A stretch of DNA of 64,000 nucleotides, from assembly GCF_007097365.1 (NCBI RefSeq), contig NZ_VJZR01000008.1:1-64000 (forward strand). The letters run 5' to 3'. Below, piece by piece: positions 17,803 through 25,973 of the stretch (the stretch's first letter is position 1; every line of letters begins with the position of its first letter). The stretch is from Flavobacterium franklandianum (GTDB lineage Bacteria; Bacteroidota; Bacteroidia; Flavobacteriales; Flavobacteriaceae). The position numbers and the translations under genes are program-made. The notes under the pieces were generated by a model that saw only the letters and a program-made list of their open reading frames with translations, ran no database searches and was not told where the DNA came from.

Positions 17803-18645
17803 TTAAATTAGGTCTGGCCAGTTGTTGGGTAATTCTCCGCTGAAACCCATTTCAGGAAGAGTATTGATAAGTTCCATATCTTCTGTAGACAATTCAAAAT
17901 CGAAAAGATTGATGTTTTCTTCAATTCTTTTGGGAGTTGTAGATTTTGGGATCACAATTACATCGTGTTGAATAATCCATCTTAGACAAACTTGTGAAAC
18001 AGATTTGTTGTGTCTCTTCGCAATTGCCTCTAATACTTCATTTCCAAATATTTTACCTCTTGCTAATGGTGACCAAGACTCAACTGCAATGTTTTGTTTT
18101 TTACAATATGCTACCAGTTCCTGTTGCCAATAACCGGGATGAAATTCTATTTGATTGATTGCCGGAATTATAGTAGCTGTTTCAAACAAAGCTTCCAAAT
18201 GTTCCTGAAAAAAATTACTCACCCCAATAGATTTAATTTTGCCTTCTGCTTGTAATTCTTCCATAGCTCGCCAAGAATCGGCATTGGCTTTTTGCCAATT
18301 ATCATAATTTTTTGCATTGGCTGGCCAATGTATTAAGTATAAATCAATGTAGTCTACATCAAGTTTTTTTAGGGATTTTTCAAATTCTTTTTTAGTTGAT
18401 TCATATCCTAAATTCTCCCGCCACAATTTTGTAGTGATGTAAATTTCTTCTCTCGAAACTCCACTGGCTTTGATTCCTTTTCCAACAGCTTTTTCGTTCC
18501 CATAAATTGCTGCAGTATCTAGGAGTGAATAGCCATTGGCTATAGCACTTCTGACAGATTCAATTCCCTCTTGCTCGGTGCATTTGTATGTTCCAAAACC
18601 GACTAACGGTATTTTTGTGCCATCATTTAAACTTAATTTTTTCAT
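17803..18645 (-). CDS. aldo/keto reductase
   Basis: 280-residue NADPH-dependent oxidoreductase with the TIM-barrel AKR layout. The catalytic tetrad is complete: D43 and Y48 (DTAAIYGNEKAVG), K73 (ITTKLW) and H106 (LYLIHWP). The C-terminal cofactor segment VIVIPKSTTPKRIEENI is also present. Resembles the diketo-gluconate-reductase-like/plant-type AKR group; the substrate cannot be predicted. First gene of a two-gene unit with the DUF1801/CDGSH gene. Confidence 0.92.
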   Translation of the reverse strand: MKKLSLNDGTKIPLVGFGTYKCTEQEGIESVRSAIANGYSLLDTAAIYGNEKAVGKGIKASGVSREEIYITTKLWRENLGYESTKKEFEKSLKKLDVDYIDLYLIHWPANAKNYDNWQKANADSWRAMEELQAEGKIKSIGVSNFFQEHLEALFETATIIPAINQIEFHPGYWQQELVAYCKKQNIAVESWSPLARGKIFGNEVLEAIAKRHNKSVSQVCLRWIIQHDVIVIPKSTTPKRIEENINLFDFELSTEDMELINTLPEMGFSGELPNNWPDLI

Positions 18646-19087
18646 TGTTTTTTAGTCAATTTCCTAATATTGGATTTATTTTCAAATGGTGCTACATTCT
18701 CACACCATTGTATTTTTTGTCTCTTTTGAATGCGAATGTTTTGACTAAGCGAAAATACAATAAAAAATAGTATTCCTGTTGAATTTTCAAATGAGTAGAG
18801 AGGACTAATTCATTTGCTCTTTGAAGTCTCCCGACCCCATATTTATTGCTATATGCAATTATAACTTTAGCAATTTTTCTTTCTCTACGTTTTTTAATTA
18901 TTGAAATAGTAACGAATTATGGATACTTTGTTTGATAAAAATGTTTTCAAAGAGTATGTACTTAAATTGTTTTATATTTGAGGATTAACAATTCTGGATT
19001 TAGTAAAAAAGGTGTCAGCTCAATTCAGAAAATTCAAACTCAGCAAACCAAGAAATAGCTTTAATTAACAAACACTCATAAAAAAAC
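18646..19087. other. divergent intergenic region with degenerate repeat
   Basis: About 440 bp between the aldo/keto reductase and the xylanase. It holds TATATTTG at 18973-18980 (TAnnTTTG match), giving a xylanase leader of about 100 nt, and a decayed half copy of the repeat described at 20381-20685 (18821-18910: GAAGTCTCCCGAC, then TTGCTATATGC and TTGAAATAG). Confidence 0.55.
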
Positions 19088-20194
19088 ATGAAAGTATTAA
19101 AAAAACAAATTCTGAATTATTTTGCACTAAGTCTTACAATTGCTGTATTTCTAGTATCTTGTTCAAAGGAACAAAACAAATACGATGCGTTAAGAGGTTT
19201 AAAAACTGTTGCTGATTTTCCGGTAGGAACAGCAATTCAGATAGAAAAGCTGCTTAATGATCCAAAATTGAAACAACTTGAAGTAGAAAATTTCAATAGT
19301 ATTACTTCTGATAGAGATATGAAAATGAATAGAATCACCCCATCTGAGGGAGTTTACAACTGGAAAACAATTGATACTATTTTGTATTTTGCACAACAAA
19401 ACAACCAACGATTGTTTGGACATAATTTAATCTGGCATAGCTCTACTCCAGAATGGGTTGAAACTAAAGGCGCAAAAGACACTGTTTGGCTAGCAAAATT
19501 CATGAAAGAATACATTCAAACCTATGTGGGCAGATACAAAGGAAAAGTAGCCGCTTGGGATGTTGTAAATGAAGGTTTTGATACTAAAGGCGGCGAATAC
19601 AGAAAAACATTTTGGTACAATAACTTGGGCAAAAGTTATATAGAAAAGGCTTTTATCTATGCTCATGAAATCGATCCTAAGGCGATTTTGTTTTACAATG
19701 ATTTTAACATCGAAAGAGACTCACTGAAATTGAATGCTGTGCTGGCGATGGTAAAAGAATTTCAACAAAAAGGGGTGCCCATTTCAGGCATCGGGTTTCA
19801 AATGCATATTCGTATGGATACTCCCGACGCAATTATTGCAAAATCACTAGAGAAAGCGGCGGCAACGGGTTTACAAATACATTTGTCAGAAGTGGATATT
19901 ATCTTCAACAAACACGACGATTCTAAAAACGGAGGCGTTCAAATCTACAAGGAAATTACCGAAGAGATGAAAAAAGCGCAAGCCGAAAAATATAAAAATT
20001 TAGTGATGATGTATCGCAAAATTGTACCCAAAGCGCAACAATTTGGTATTACACTTTGGAACTTTAACGACAGAGATACTTGGATCAATGGCTTTTTTAA
20101 TCTAACAGATTGGCCAACAATTTTTGATGATAAACTAAGCCCAAAACCAGCTTATTTTGGTTTCAAAGATGCTTTAGAGCAAGAATTGAAATAG
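19088..20194 (+). CDS. GH10 endo-1,4-beta-xylanase lipoprotein
   Basis: 368-residue secreted glycoside hydrolase of family 10, expected to cleave internal beta-1,4 bonds of xylan. The signal peptide ends in the lipobox LVSC, so the enzyme is membrane-anchored. The acid/base glutamate is E162 in WDVVNEGFD and the nucleophile is E268 in LHLSEVDI-type text (IHLSEVDIIF). The subsite motif GHNLIWHSSTPEW is intact. Length fits a single catalytic domain without a carbohydrate-binding module. No SusCD pair or other xylan genes are adjacent, and repeat elements flank it on both sides. Confidence 0.92.
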   Translation: MKVLKKQILNYFALSLTIAVFLVSCSKEQNKYDALRGLKTVADFPVGTAIQIEKLLNDPKLKQLEVENFNSITSDRDMKMNRITPSEGVYNWKTIDTILYFAQQNNQRLFGHNLIWHSSTPEWVETKGAKDTVWLAKFMKEYIQTYVGRYKGKVAAWDVVNEGFDTKGGEYRKTFWYNNLGKSYIEKAFIYAHEIDPKAILFYNDFNIERDSLKLNAVLAMVKEFQQKGVPISGIGFQMHIRMDTPDAIIAKSLEKAAATGLQIHLSEVDIIFNKHDDSKNGGVQIYKEITEEMKKAQAEKYKNLVMMYRKIVPKAQQFGITLWNFNDRDTWINGFFNLTDWPTIFDDKLSPKPAYFGFKDALEQELK

Positions 20195-20222
20195 TCTAAA
20201 AATAATAAGTATAATTACTTTG

Positions 20223-20251
20223 ACCCTAAATTTTTTGATTTAGGGTTTTTT
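20223..20251 (+). terminator. xylanase terminator
   Basis: Perfect 8-bp stem ACCCTAAA / TTTAGGGT (20223-20230, 20239-20246) with a T tract immediately after. Confidence 0.85.
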
Positions 20252-20300
20252 ATGTGTTTTATTTCTTGTGTATGGTGCAAAAGAACGAGTTAATTAAGCC

Positions 20301-20909
20301 GCGTTGCAAACGCTAGATTTTGTTTTTAAGAGTGAGTAGGCACTCGTTGCAAACGAGCGCCAGTGAGATTACAGCTGCTGTGCGAAGTCTTCCGACTTCG
20401 TACCCATTGCTATATGCCGTTCTTACTTTAGAAATCTTTTTTCCTGTGTTTGTTGATTGTTGGAATAGCTACGAAGTCGGGAGACTTCGCAGAGCAATCA
20501 CGATTATATTTTGTAGTTACGATAAAATCATACTTCGCAGAGCTGGACAAAAAAATGAAGTCTTTACGCTGCTGTGGGAAGTCTCCCGACTTCGTACCCA
20601 TTGCTATTTGCCATTACAACTTTAGTAACTTTTATTTTCCTGTGTTTGTAGATTATTGGAATAGCCACGAAGTCGGGAGACTTCGCAGAGCAATTCCAGT
20701 TTTTAAGAACGTTGTTTTTCAAGATAAACTTCGCAGAGCTGGTGAAGCAGTTTATGTATTAGTCTTGAAGGAGTTGTTTTGCCGCTCTCGCTCCGCAAAG
20801 TCTCCGACTTTGAGGATGTGTGTACCAGTCTGTGACTGGTGTAAAAGATTTAAAACAGGTCAGTTGAAAACCGAAATCACTACCTCAAAGTCTGGAGACT
20901 TTGCGGAGC
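20301..20909. repeat. array of REP-like palindromes
   Basis: An ~610-bp non-coding array. In order: GCGTT-GCA-AACGC (20301-20313); CTCGTT-GCA-AACGAG (20343-20357); CGAAGTC-TTCC-GACTTCG (20383-20400) with its inverted partner CGAAGTC-GGGA-GACTTCG (20472-20489); a second such pair (20578-20593 and 20668-20685); then CAAAGTC-TCC-GACTTTG (20796-20812), ACCAGTC-TGT-GACTGGT (20824-20840) and CAAAGTC-TGGA-GACTTTG (20886-20903). The two CGAAGTC units also share their interior (CCATTGCTAT.TGCC, ACTTTAG, TTCCTGTGTTTGT, ATTGGAATAGC), so they are ~110-bp duplications. Open frames running through the array are made of repeat sequence and are not credible genes. Confidence 0.88.
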
Positions 20910-21018
20910 TGGGGAGCTAGGACTGCTTCATTTCTAGTGAAAACTACACGAAGTGACGGAAAAAAGTCTTGGCATAATTGCATTGCTTCGGTTGTCGGGA
21001 AGTAGCAAAATGAGAGCC

Positions 21019-21049
21019 TTGCAAACTGCAATACTTTTTTGTATTTTTG
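21019..21049 (+). promoter_or_regulatory. prfA promoter
   Basis: TTG (21019-21021), 20-bp spacer, TATTTTTG (21042-21049). The predicted start near 21056 lies after an in-frame ATT/ATG-like upstream start and before the ATG at 21074, and so supports the latter as the true start. Confidence 0.6.
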
Positions 21050-21073
21050 CACTCCAATAAAAGGATTAAGAAT

Positions 21074-22150
21074 ATGTTAGATAGACTTCAAATAGTAAAA
21101 CAGCGTTTCGACGAGATTTCGGACTTGATTATTCAGCCCGATGTGATCACCGATCAGAAACGTTATGTGCAGTTGAATCAAGAATATAAAGGTTTGAAAG
21201 CTTTGGCCGAAAAGCGGGATGAATACATTCTTATAATGGCGAATATTGATGAAGCCAACGAAATTATTGCCGACGGAAGTGATGCGGATATGACCGAAAT
21301 GGCCAAGATGCAACTCGACGAAGCCAAGGAAAGATTGCCGGAATTGGAGGAAGAAATTAAATTTTTGTTGATTCCGAAAGACGAGGAAGATGCTAAGAAT
21401 GTAATGGTCGAGATTCGCGCCGGAACGGGTGGGGACGAAGCCAGTATTTTTGCAGGTGATTTGTTTAGAATGTACACCAAATATTGCGAAAACCGTGGTT
21501 GGAGAACTTCGGTTGTGGATATGAACGAAGGCACTTCGGGTGGTTTCAAAGAGGTGATTTTTGAAGTTACAGGCGAAGATGTTTACGGAACTTTGAAGTT
21601 TGAAGCGGGTGTTCACCGTGTGCAACGCGTGCCTCAAACGGAAACTCAAGGTCGTGTTCACACCTCGGCAGCCACAGTTATGGTGCTTCCGGAAGCGGAA
21701 GAATTTGACGTGCAAATTGATATGAACGAGGTTCGTGTGGATTTTTTCTGTTCTTCGGGACCTGGAGGACAATCGGTAAATACAACCAAATCGGCAGTTC
21801 GTTTGACGCACATTCCAACAGGATTGGTGGCGCAATGTCAGGATCAGAAATCGCAACATAAGAATAAAGACAAAGCTTTGGGCGTATTGCGTTCTCGTTT
21901 GTACGAACAAGAATTGGCCAAAAAACAAGCCGAAGATGCTACGAAACGTACTTCGCAAGTAAGTTCGGGTGACCGTTCGGCAAAAATTAGAACCTACAAT
22001 TATGCTCAAGGTCGTGTCACAGATCACCGTGTAGGTTTGACTTTGTACGATTTAGGAAATATAATGAATGGCGACATTCAGAAAATTGTCGACGAGTTAT
22101 CGTTGGTTAACAATATGGAGAAGTTGAAAGAAGCTAGCGAGGTTTTCTAA
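21074..22150 (+). CDS. prfA: peptide chain release factor 1
   Basis: 358-residue class I release factor recognising UAA and UAG at the ribosomal A site. The GGQ peptide-release motif is at residues 231-233 ([20 protein letters not shown]). The flanking text is canonical: [35 protein letters not shown] and the C-terminal [12 protein letters not shown]. The [12 protein letters not shown] start is preferred over one nine codons upstream because the promoter -7 box overlaps that position. Single-gene unit with its own terminator. Confidence 0.96.
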   Translation: MLDRLQIVKQRFDEISDLIIQPDVITDQKRYVQLNQEYKGLKALAEKRDEYILIMANIDEANEIIADGSDADMTEMAKMQLDEAKERLPELEEEIKFLLIPKDEEDAKNVMVEIRAGTGGDEASIFAGDLFRMYTKYCENRGWRTSVVDMNEGTSGGFKEVIFEVTGEDVYGTLKFEAGVHRVQRVPQTETQGRVHTSAATVMVLPEAEEFDVQIDMNEVRVDFFCSSGPGGQSVNTTKSAVRLTHIPTGLVAQCQDQKSQHKNKDKALGVLRSRLYEQELAKKQAEDATKRTSQVSSGDRSAKIRTYNYAQGRVTDHRVGLTLYDLGNIMNGDIQKIVDELSLVNNMEKLKEASEVF

Positions 22151-22183
22151 GGAGACAAATAGATAATAGACTAAGAGATAATA

Positions 22184-22215
22184 GATGCCATACTGAAATG
22201 TTTGGCATTTTTTTT
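22184..22215 (+). terminator. prfA terminator
   Basis: Stem ATGCCA / TGGCAT (22185-22190, 22203-22208) followed by eight T. Confidence 0.7.
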
Positions 22216-22397
22216 ACGAACTATATGGGTAATTCAAAGCTTAATTTATTACAAAAAAAGCAATATAAAAGGGCATATTATGAATTATAAGCAGTCCTAA
22301 CTCCCCTCTTGAGAGGGGTTGGGTGTGTTTTTTTAAAGATTTTTTTTTAGGATATAAAAAATAGTGTTAATCGTATCTTGTAGAAAGACTTCGTGTC
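22216..22397. other. intergenic region with CCCCTC palindrome
   Basis: No gene. CCCCTCT-TG-AGAGGGG at 22303-22318 sits within AACTCCCCTCTTGAGAGG-type text that recurs at 30438-30467 (inverse) and 43311-43342 in this window. Confidence 0.5.
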
Positions 22398-22428
22398 TTT
22401 GCGTTTAAAAAACTTTACCCTAACTTTG
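22398..22428 (+). promoter_or_regulatory. pyrF promoter
   Basis: TTTG (22398-22401), exactly 19 bp, TAACTTTG (22421-22428): a full match to the Bacteroidota consensus. Predicted start near 22434. Confidence 0.75.
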
Positions 22429-22432
22429 CCAG

Positions 22433-22484
22433 ACAACAAACTATAAACCACAAACAACAAACTATAAACCACAAACAACAAACT
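22433..22484 (+). repeat. tandem 21-nt repeat forming the pyrF leader
   Basis: Two exact copies of a 21-nt unit (22433-22453, 22454-22474) plus a 10-nt partial copy. The unit is A/C-rich and has the form ACAACAAACT-ATAAACCACAA. It makes up nearly all of the predicted 5' leader and has no Shine-Dalgarno sequence. Confidence 0.85.
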
Positions 22485-22487
22485 GTT

Positions 22488-23318
22488 TTGACTACACAGC
22501 AACTTATAGACCAAATCCAAATCAAGAAATCCTTCCTTTGCGTAGGATTGGATGTTGATTTGAATAAAATTCCACAACATTTATTGGAACTCGAAGACCC
22601 GATTTTCGAATTCAACAAAGCGATTATTGATGCTACGCACGATTTAACTGTTGCTTACAAACCCAACACAGCATTCTATGAAGCATACGGAATAAAAGGT
22701 TGGCAGTCATTGCAAAAAACCATCAATTACATCAACGAAAATCATCCTGAAATCTTCACGATTGCCGATGCGAAACGAGGCGATATTGGCAACACTTCGT
22801 CGATGTATGCCAAAGCTTTCTTCGAAGACCTGAATTTTGACAGTGTTACCGTGGCGCCTTATATGGGAAAAGATTCGGTGGAGCCTTTCTTGGCTTTCGA
22901 AAACAAACACACGATTCTATTGGCTTTGACTTCTAATGAAGGCGCTTTTGATTTTCAAACCTTGAATGTTCCCGAAGTCTCGGGAGGAAAGGAATTGTAC
23001 AAACAGGTTTTAGAAACCTCAAAAAACTGGAAAAATTCTGAAAATTTGATGTATGTAGTTGGTGCAACCAAAGCGGAATATTTTACCGAGATTCGGAAAA
23101 TTGTTCCCGATAGTTTCTTGTTGGTACCTGGAGTTGGCGCACAAGGCGGTAGTCTTCAAGAAGTGTGCAAATACGGAATGAATGCGAATGTTGGATTGCT
23201 AATTAATTCTTCGAGAGCGATTATTTATGCTTCGAATGGAACTGATTTTGCCGAAAAGGCTAGGGAAGAAGCCTTGAAAATGCAAGAAGAAATGGAAGGA
23301 ATATTGATTAATCATTAA
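22488..23318 (+). CDS. pyrF: orotidine 5'-phosphate decarboxylase (type 2)
   Basis: 276-residue enzyme that decarboxylates OMP to UMP, the last step of de novo UMP synthesis. The type 2 (long) form is shown by [14 protein letters not shown] at the start and the catalytic [15 protein letters not shown] with its Asp-Lys-Asp. [14 protein letters not shown] forms the phosphate-binding end. The start codon is [18 protein letters not shown] is the expected N-terminus, no in-frame ATG exists upstream within the leader, and the next one is far inside the protein. The leader is a tandem repeat without an SD site. Confidence 0.93.
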   Translation: MTTQQLIDQIQIKKSFLCVGLDVDLNKIPQHLLELEDPIFEFNKAIIDATHDLTVAYKPNTAFYEAYGIKGWQSLQKTINYINENHPEIFTIADAKRGDIGNTSSMYAKAFFEDLNFDSVTVAPYMGKDSVEPFLAFENKHTILLALTSNEGAFDFQTLNVPEVSGGKELYKQVLETSKNWKNSENLMYVVGATKAEYFTEIRKIVPDSFLLVPGVGAQGGSLQEVCKYGMNANVGLLINSSRAIIYASNGTDFAEKAREEALKMQEEMEGILINH

Positions 23319-23417
23319 GATTGCCTTTTTTAAACACATAGAAACATAGTTTTTGTTGATTATTATGAGGCGTTTCACTTCATTAAAGTAAATCATAGCT
23401 ATGTTAAAGCCAAGACC

Positions 23418-23444
23418 CGAGCGATAGCGAAAAGGCGAAGCAAT
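23418..23444 (+). repeat. dispersed GCGATAGCGAAAAGGCGAAG repeat, copy 1
   Basis: 27-bp unit beginning CGAGCGATAGCG and ending GGCGAAGCAAT. Further copies are at 25865-25891 (minus, one difference) and 63685-63711 (plus, diverged in the first part). Confidence 0.7.
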
Positions 23445-23608
23445 TGGTCTATATAATTCTTTTTTTCTATGATTCTATGCGTTTCATTATTTTTAAAATT
23501 GTTTCTCAATATCTTATAAAAAAAGCAAAATGATAATTTTAATTCTTGAAATTTGGGGTAGAAATTTATCTACATTGCAACGAATTAAATTTATTAAAAA
23601 AATCCGTC

Positions 23609-23622
23609 CCGATAGCTATCGG
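23609..23622. repeat. CCGATAGCTATCGG palindrome
   Basis: Perfect 14-bp palindrome. I recall the extended form CCCGATAGCTATCGGG as a common intergenic palindrome in Flavobacteriia; only one copy is in this window. Confidence 0.6.
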
Positions 23623-23678
23623 TATTATCCGCGTTTTCGCTTTTGCGAATCCGTTTAATCTGCGTTCCATTTAAAAAA

Positions 23679-24464
23679 ATGATAAACTACATCACATATA
23701 AAAATGAAAATAGCGATCAGTGGGTGACTTTTGTCCACGGAGCTGGCGGTAGTTCTTCTATTTGGTTCAAGCAAATTCGGGATTTTAAAAAACAGTATAA
23801 TGTGTTGTTGTTGGACTTGCGCGGTCACGGCAATTCGAATTCCCAAATTAAAAAAGCCTTCAAACAAAAATATACTTTCGAATCTATTGCCAATGATGTT
23901 TTGGAAGTAATCGATCATTTGAAGATTGAAAAATCCCATTTCGTTGGTATTTCATTAGGAACAATTTTAATCCGACAATTGGCCGAAATGCATCCGGAAC
24001 GAGTTCAAAGTATGATTCTGGGTGGTGCTATTCTGAAAATGAATTTTCGCTCTCAAATCTTAATGAAATTGGGAAACACGTTTAAATATGTGTTGCCTTA
24101 TTTGGTATTGTACAAGTTTTTTGCTTTTGTGATTATGCCAAAAAAAAGTCACAAACAATCGCGATTGCTTTTCATCAATGAAGCCAAAAAATTGTACCAA
24201 AAAGAATTTATAAAATGGTTCAAACTCACTGCCGAAATAAATCCAGTACTCAAATGGTTCCGCCAAGTAGAATTGGATATCCCAACGTTTTATGTAATGG
24301 GCGAAGAAGATTATATGTTTTTACCTTCGGTAAGATTGGTGGTCGAAAAACATTATAAATCATCCAAATTATTTGTGGTAGAAAAATGTGGTCACGTGGT
24401 CAATGTAGAGCAACCCTTGGTTTTTAATACAGAAGTCTTGTCCTTTATTGGTTCTATAAAATAA
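23679..24464 (+). CDS. alpha/beta hydrolase
   Basis: 261-residue cytoplasmic alpha/beta-fold hydrolase. The oxyanion segment FVHGAGGSSSIWF, the nucleophile elbow GISLGTILIR (Ser), the acid in GEEDYMFLPS and the catalytic His in CGHVVNVEQP are all present. Substrate unknown. The ATG of MINYITYKNEN is chosen over a TTG twelve codons upstream because the latter lies in repetitive intergenic filler and adds no conserved sequence. Confidence 0.88.
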   Translation: MINYITYKNENSDQWVTFVHGAGGSSSIWFKQIRDFKKQYNVLLLDLRGHGNSNSQIKKAFKQKYTFESIANDVLEVIDHLKIEKSHFVGISLGTILIRQLAEMHPERVQSMILGGAILKMNFRSQILMKLGNTFKYVLPYLVLYKFFAFVIMPKKSHKQSRLLFINEAKKLYQKEFIKWFKLTAEINPVLKWFRQVELDIPTFYVMGEEDYMFLPSVRLVVEKHYKSSKLFVVEKCGHVVNVEQPLVFNTEVLSFIGSIK

Positions 24465-24599
24465 AAAAAATGTCCCGCAATTTGCGAGACATTCTTTTAA
24501 CTAACCAAAAACCAAAATAATAAATAACCAGTTTATTACTCTGCAAAGATCAAACACTTTTTGATTTTATGCTGTTAACGATATGTTATTACTTTGTTG
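24463..24599 (-). ncRNA. candidate minus-strand structured RNA / terminator, copy 1
   Basis: One of two ~140-bp direct copies. Read on the minus strand it ends in GTCTCGCA-AAT-TGCGGGAC (24472-24490) followed by eight T in a row, a strong intrinsic terminator. Upstream is the conserved block 24496-24599 (on the plus strand TTAACTAACC, ACCAAAATAATAAATAACCA, GTTTATTA, GCTGTTAA, GTTATTACTTTGTTG). A U-G wobble makes the stem continuous only on the minus strand. No open frame. The plus strand could terminate the hydrolase gene less well. Confidence 0.5.
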
Positions 24600-24795
24600 G
24601 ATATAAGTTAAGATTTCTCTTTCTGAAAATAATTCGTTTCAAATTACAGTAATAATTTATTTGTAAAACATTGAAAAACAGATAATAAACATTATTTTAC
24701 AGCCAATTTATTTTGTTAAAAGACGGGCAGATGCGTTAGTGTTTTTAGTACTAAGAAATTATTTTAGCCATTTTATTTAGATTTAATTAGTGACC
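24600..24795. other. spacer between the two ncRNA-like copies
   Basis: AT-rich sequence of about 200 bp without gene, hairpin or promoter that I can support. Confidence 0.5.
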
Positions 24796-24935
24796 AAAAA
24801 AAAAGTCCCACAAAATAATTTGCGAGACATTTTTTAACTAACCAAAACCAAAATAATAAATAACCAGTTTATTATTCTACAAAGGTCAGACAATTTTAGA
24901 CTTGTGGCTGTTAATGATTTGTTATTACTTTGTTG
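24796..24935 (-). ncRNA. candidate minus-strand structured RNA / terminator, copy 2
   Basis: Second copy, 13 bp downstream of the purU stop on the same strand. Its minus-strand hairpin is GTCTCGCAAA-loop-TTTGTGGGAC (24805-24828) followed directly by nine T. The arm differs from copy 1 by A for G and gains three A-T pairs; two U-G/G-U wobbles preserve pairing on the minus strand, where the plus strand would have C-A mismatches. The rest of the block aligns with copy 1 almost without gaps. It may be the 3' end of the purU transcript or an independent small RNA. Confidence 0.5.
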
Positions 24936-24948
24936 TAATTACGTTAAT

Positions 24949-25803
24949 TTAAGAAAACACAACCGTTTTGTTGTCATACACCATCGTTTTGCGTTCTGCG
25001 TGGAGTTTTATGGCTCTTGCCAAAACGATGCGTTCTAAATCCCGCCCTTTCATGATAAAATCATCGATTGAATTTATGTGCGAAACCCGGGTGATATCTT
25101 GCTCAATAATAGGGCCTTCGTCAAGTTGCTCTGTCACATAATGACTTGTGGCACCAATAATTTTCACCCCTCTTTTGAAAGCAGAATGATAGGGTTTAGC
25201 TCCCGGAAAAGCTGGTAAAAACGAATGATGGATGTTGATGATTTTGTTTTCGTATAGAGAGATTAGATTTGGTGTGATAATTTGCATGTACCGCGCCAAA
25301 ACAATAAAATCTATTTCGTGTTTTTGTAGTAATTCCATCTGTTGTTTTTCGCCTTCTTCCTTTATGTCTTTAGTAAATGGAATATAGTAAAACGGAATAT
25401 CAAAACGGTTGGCAACAGCTTTTAAATCTTGGTGATTGCTGACAATTAAGGGGATTTCTATATTAAATTCTCCAGCACTATAACGACCCAAAATATCAAA
25501 TAGACAATGATCGTATTTCGAGACAAACAGCGCCATTTTGAGTTTTTTTTCTTTAGGTTGAATCTCCCAAGCCATTTTAAAATCTACCGCTATAGATTGC
25601 TCAAACACATTTTTTATAGCCGCTAGATTACTGTTTGGATTGGTCAGCTCACATTCTAAACGCATAAAAAAAACATTCTGTTCGAAATCGACATGTTGAT
25701 CAATATAGATGATGTTTCCTTCCACTCTAACGATAAAATCAGTTACTGCGGCGATAATTCCTTTTTGGTCTTCGCAATGAATGAGAATGATGATTTTTTG
25801 CAT
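24949..25803 (-). CDS. purU: formyltetrahydrofolate deformylase
   Basis: 284-residue enzyme that hydrolyses 10-formyl-THF to THF and formate, balancing one-carbon pools for purine synthesis. Residues 1-80 are an ACT-type regulatory domain (IILIHCEDQKGIIAAVTDFIV). The C-terminal 200 residues are a formyl-transferase-like hydrolase domain with the catalytic segment IINIHHSFLPAFPGAKPYHSA and GATSHYVTEQLDEGPIIEQD, which carries the catalytic Asn-His-Asp set. Full length. Followed at once by the copy 2 terminator element. Confidence 0.94.
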   Translation of the reverse strand: MQKIIILIHCEDQKGIIAAVTDFIVRVEGNIIYIDQHVDFEQNVFFMRLECELTNPNSNLAAIKNVFEQSIAVDFKMAWEIQPKEKKLKMALFVSKYDHCLFDILGRYSAGEFNIEIPLIVSNHQDLKAVANRFDIPFYYIPFTKDIKEEGEKQQMELLQKHEIDFIVLARYMQIITPNLISLYENKIINIHHSFLPAFPGAKPYHSAFKRGVKIIGATSHYVTEQLDEGPIIEQDITRVSHINSIDDFIMKGRDLERIVLARAIKLHAERKTMVYDNKTVVFS

Positions 25804-25864
25804 AATAATTTAATCTCTTTAGGTTTAATTCCTCGAAGTTATGCTTCGATTTTTTTTGTCACAG

Positions 25865-25891
25865 ATTGCTTCGCCTTTTCGCTATTGCTCG
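25865..25891 (-). repeat. dispersed GCGATAGCGAAAAGGCGAAG repeat, copy 2
   Basis: Inverted copy (plus strand ATTGCTTCGCCTTTTCGCTA then TTGCTCG) flanked on both sides by CACAGATT, as if inserted into that octamer. Confidence 0.65.
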
Positions 25892-25920
25892 AGTCACAGA
25901 TTAAAAAAGATTTTTTAAAA

Positions 25921-25937
25921 TCTGTGAATCTGTGGCT
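25921..25937 (+). repeat. TCTGTGAATCTGTGGCT repeat, copy 1
   Basis: Exact 17-bp match to 36463-36479. Common intergenic filler in Bacteroidota from memory; role unknown. Confidence 0.55.
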
Positions 25938-25973
25938 ATTATTTTGCTAATACCTCTGGTGCTCTGCCCTGAG

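Larger units (their letters stand above)
23319..23678. other. intergenic region with dispersed repeats
   Basis: About 360 bp, no gene. It contains one copy of the GCGATAGCGAAAAGGCGAAG repeat (23418-23444), a perfect palindrome CCGATAGCTATCGG (23609-23622), and filler of the ATCCG..TTTAATCTGCG type common between genes in Flavobacteriia. No good promoter was identified for the hydrolase that follows. Confidence 0.55.

Noticed and set aside
20320..20920. Two overlapping plus-strand open frames (101 and 156 codons) downstream of the xylanase
   Set aside because: They run through the palindromic repeats and encode repeated phrases such as VDCWNSYEVGRLRRAI and VDYWNSHEVGRLRRAI; this is repeat sequence, not a gene pair.
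21077..22027. 316-codon open frame antisense to prfA
   Set aside because: Lies wholly inside prfA, rich in Phe/Arg/His/Thr as expected for a shadow frame of a Flavobacterium gene, and has no promoter or domain.
22433..22484. Tandem 21-nt units considered as extra N-terminal codons of pyrF
   Set aside because: The frame stays open, but there is no ATG/GTG/TTG before them and the promoter -7 box is immediately upstream; MTTQQL is the expected N-terminus.
24463..24599. Hairpin considered only as the plus-strand terminator of the alpha/beta hydrolase
   Set aside because: The plus-strand stem has a C-A mismatch and a broken T tract; the minus strand has a continuous stem and eight T, so minus is the better reading, though dual use is possible.
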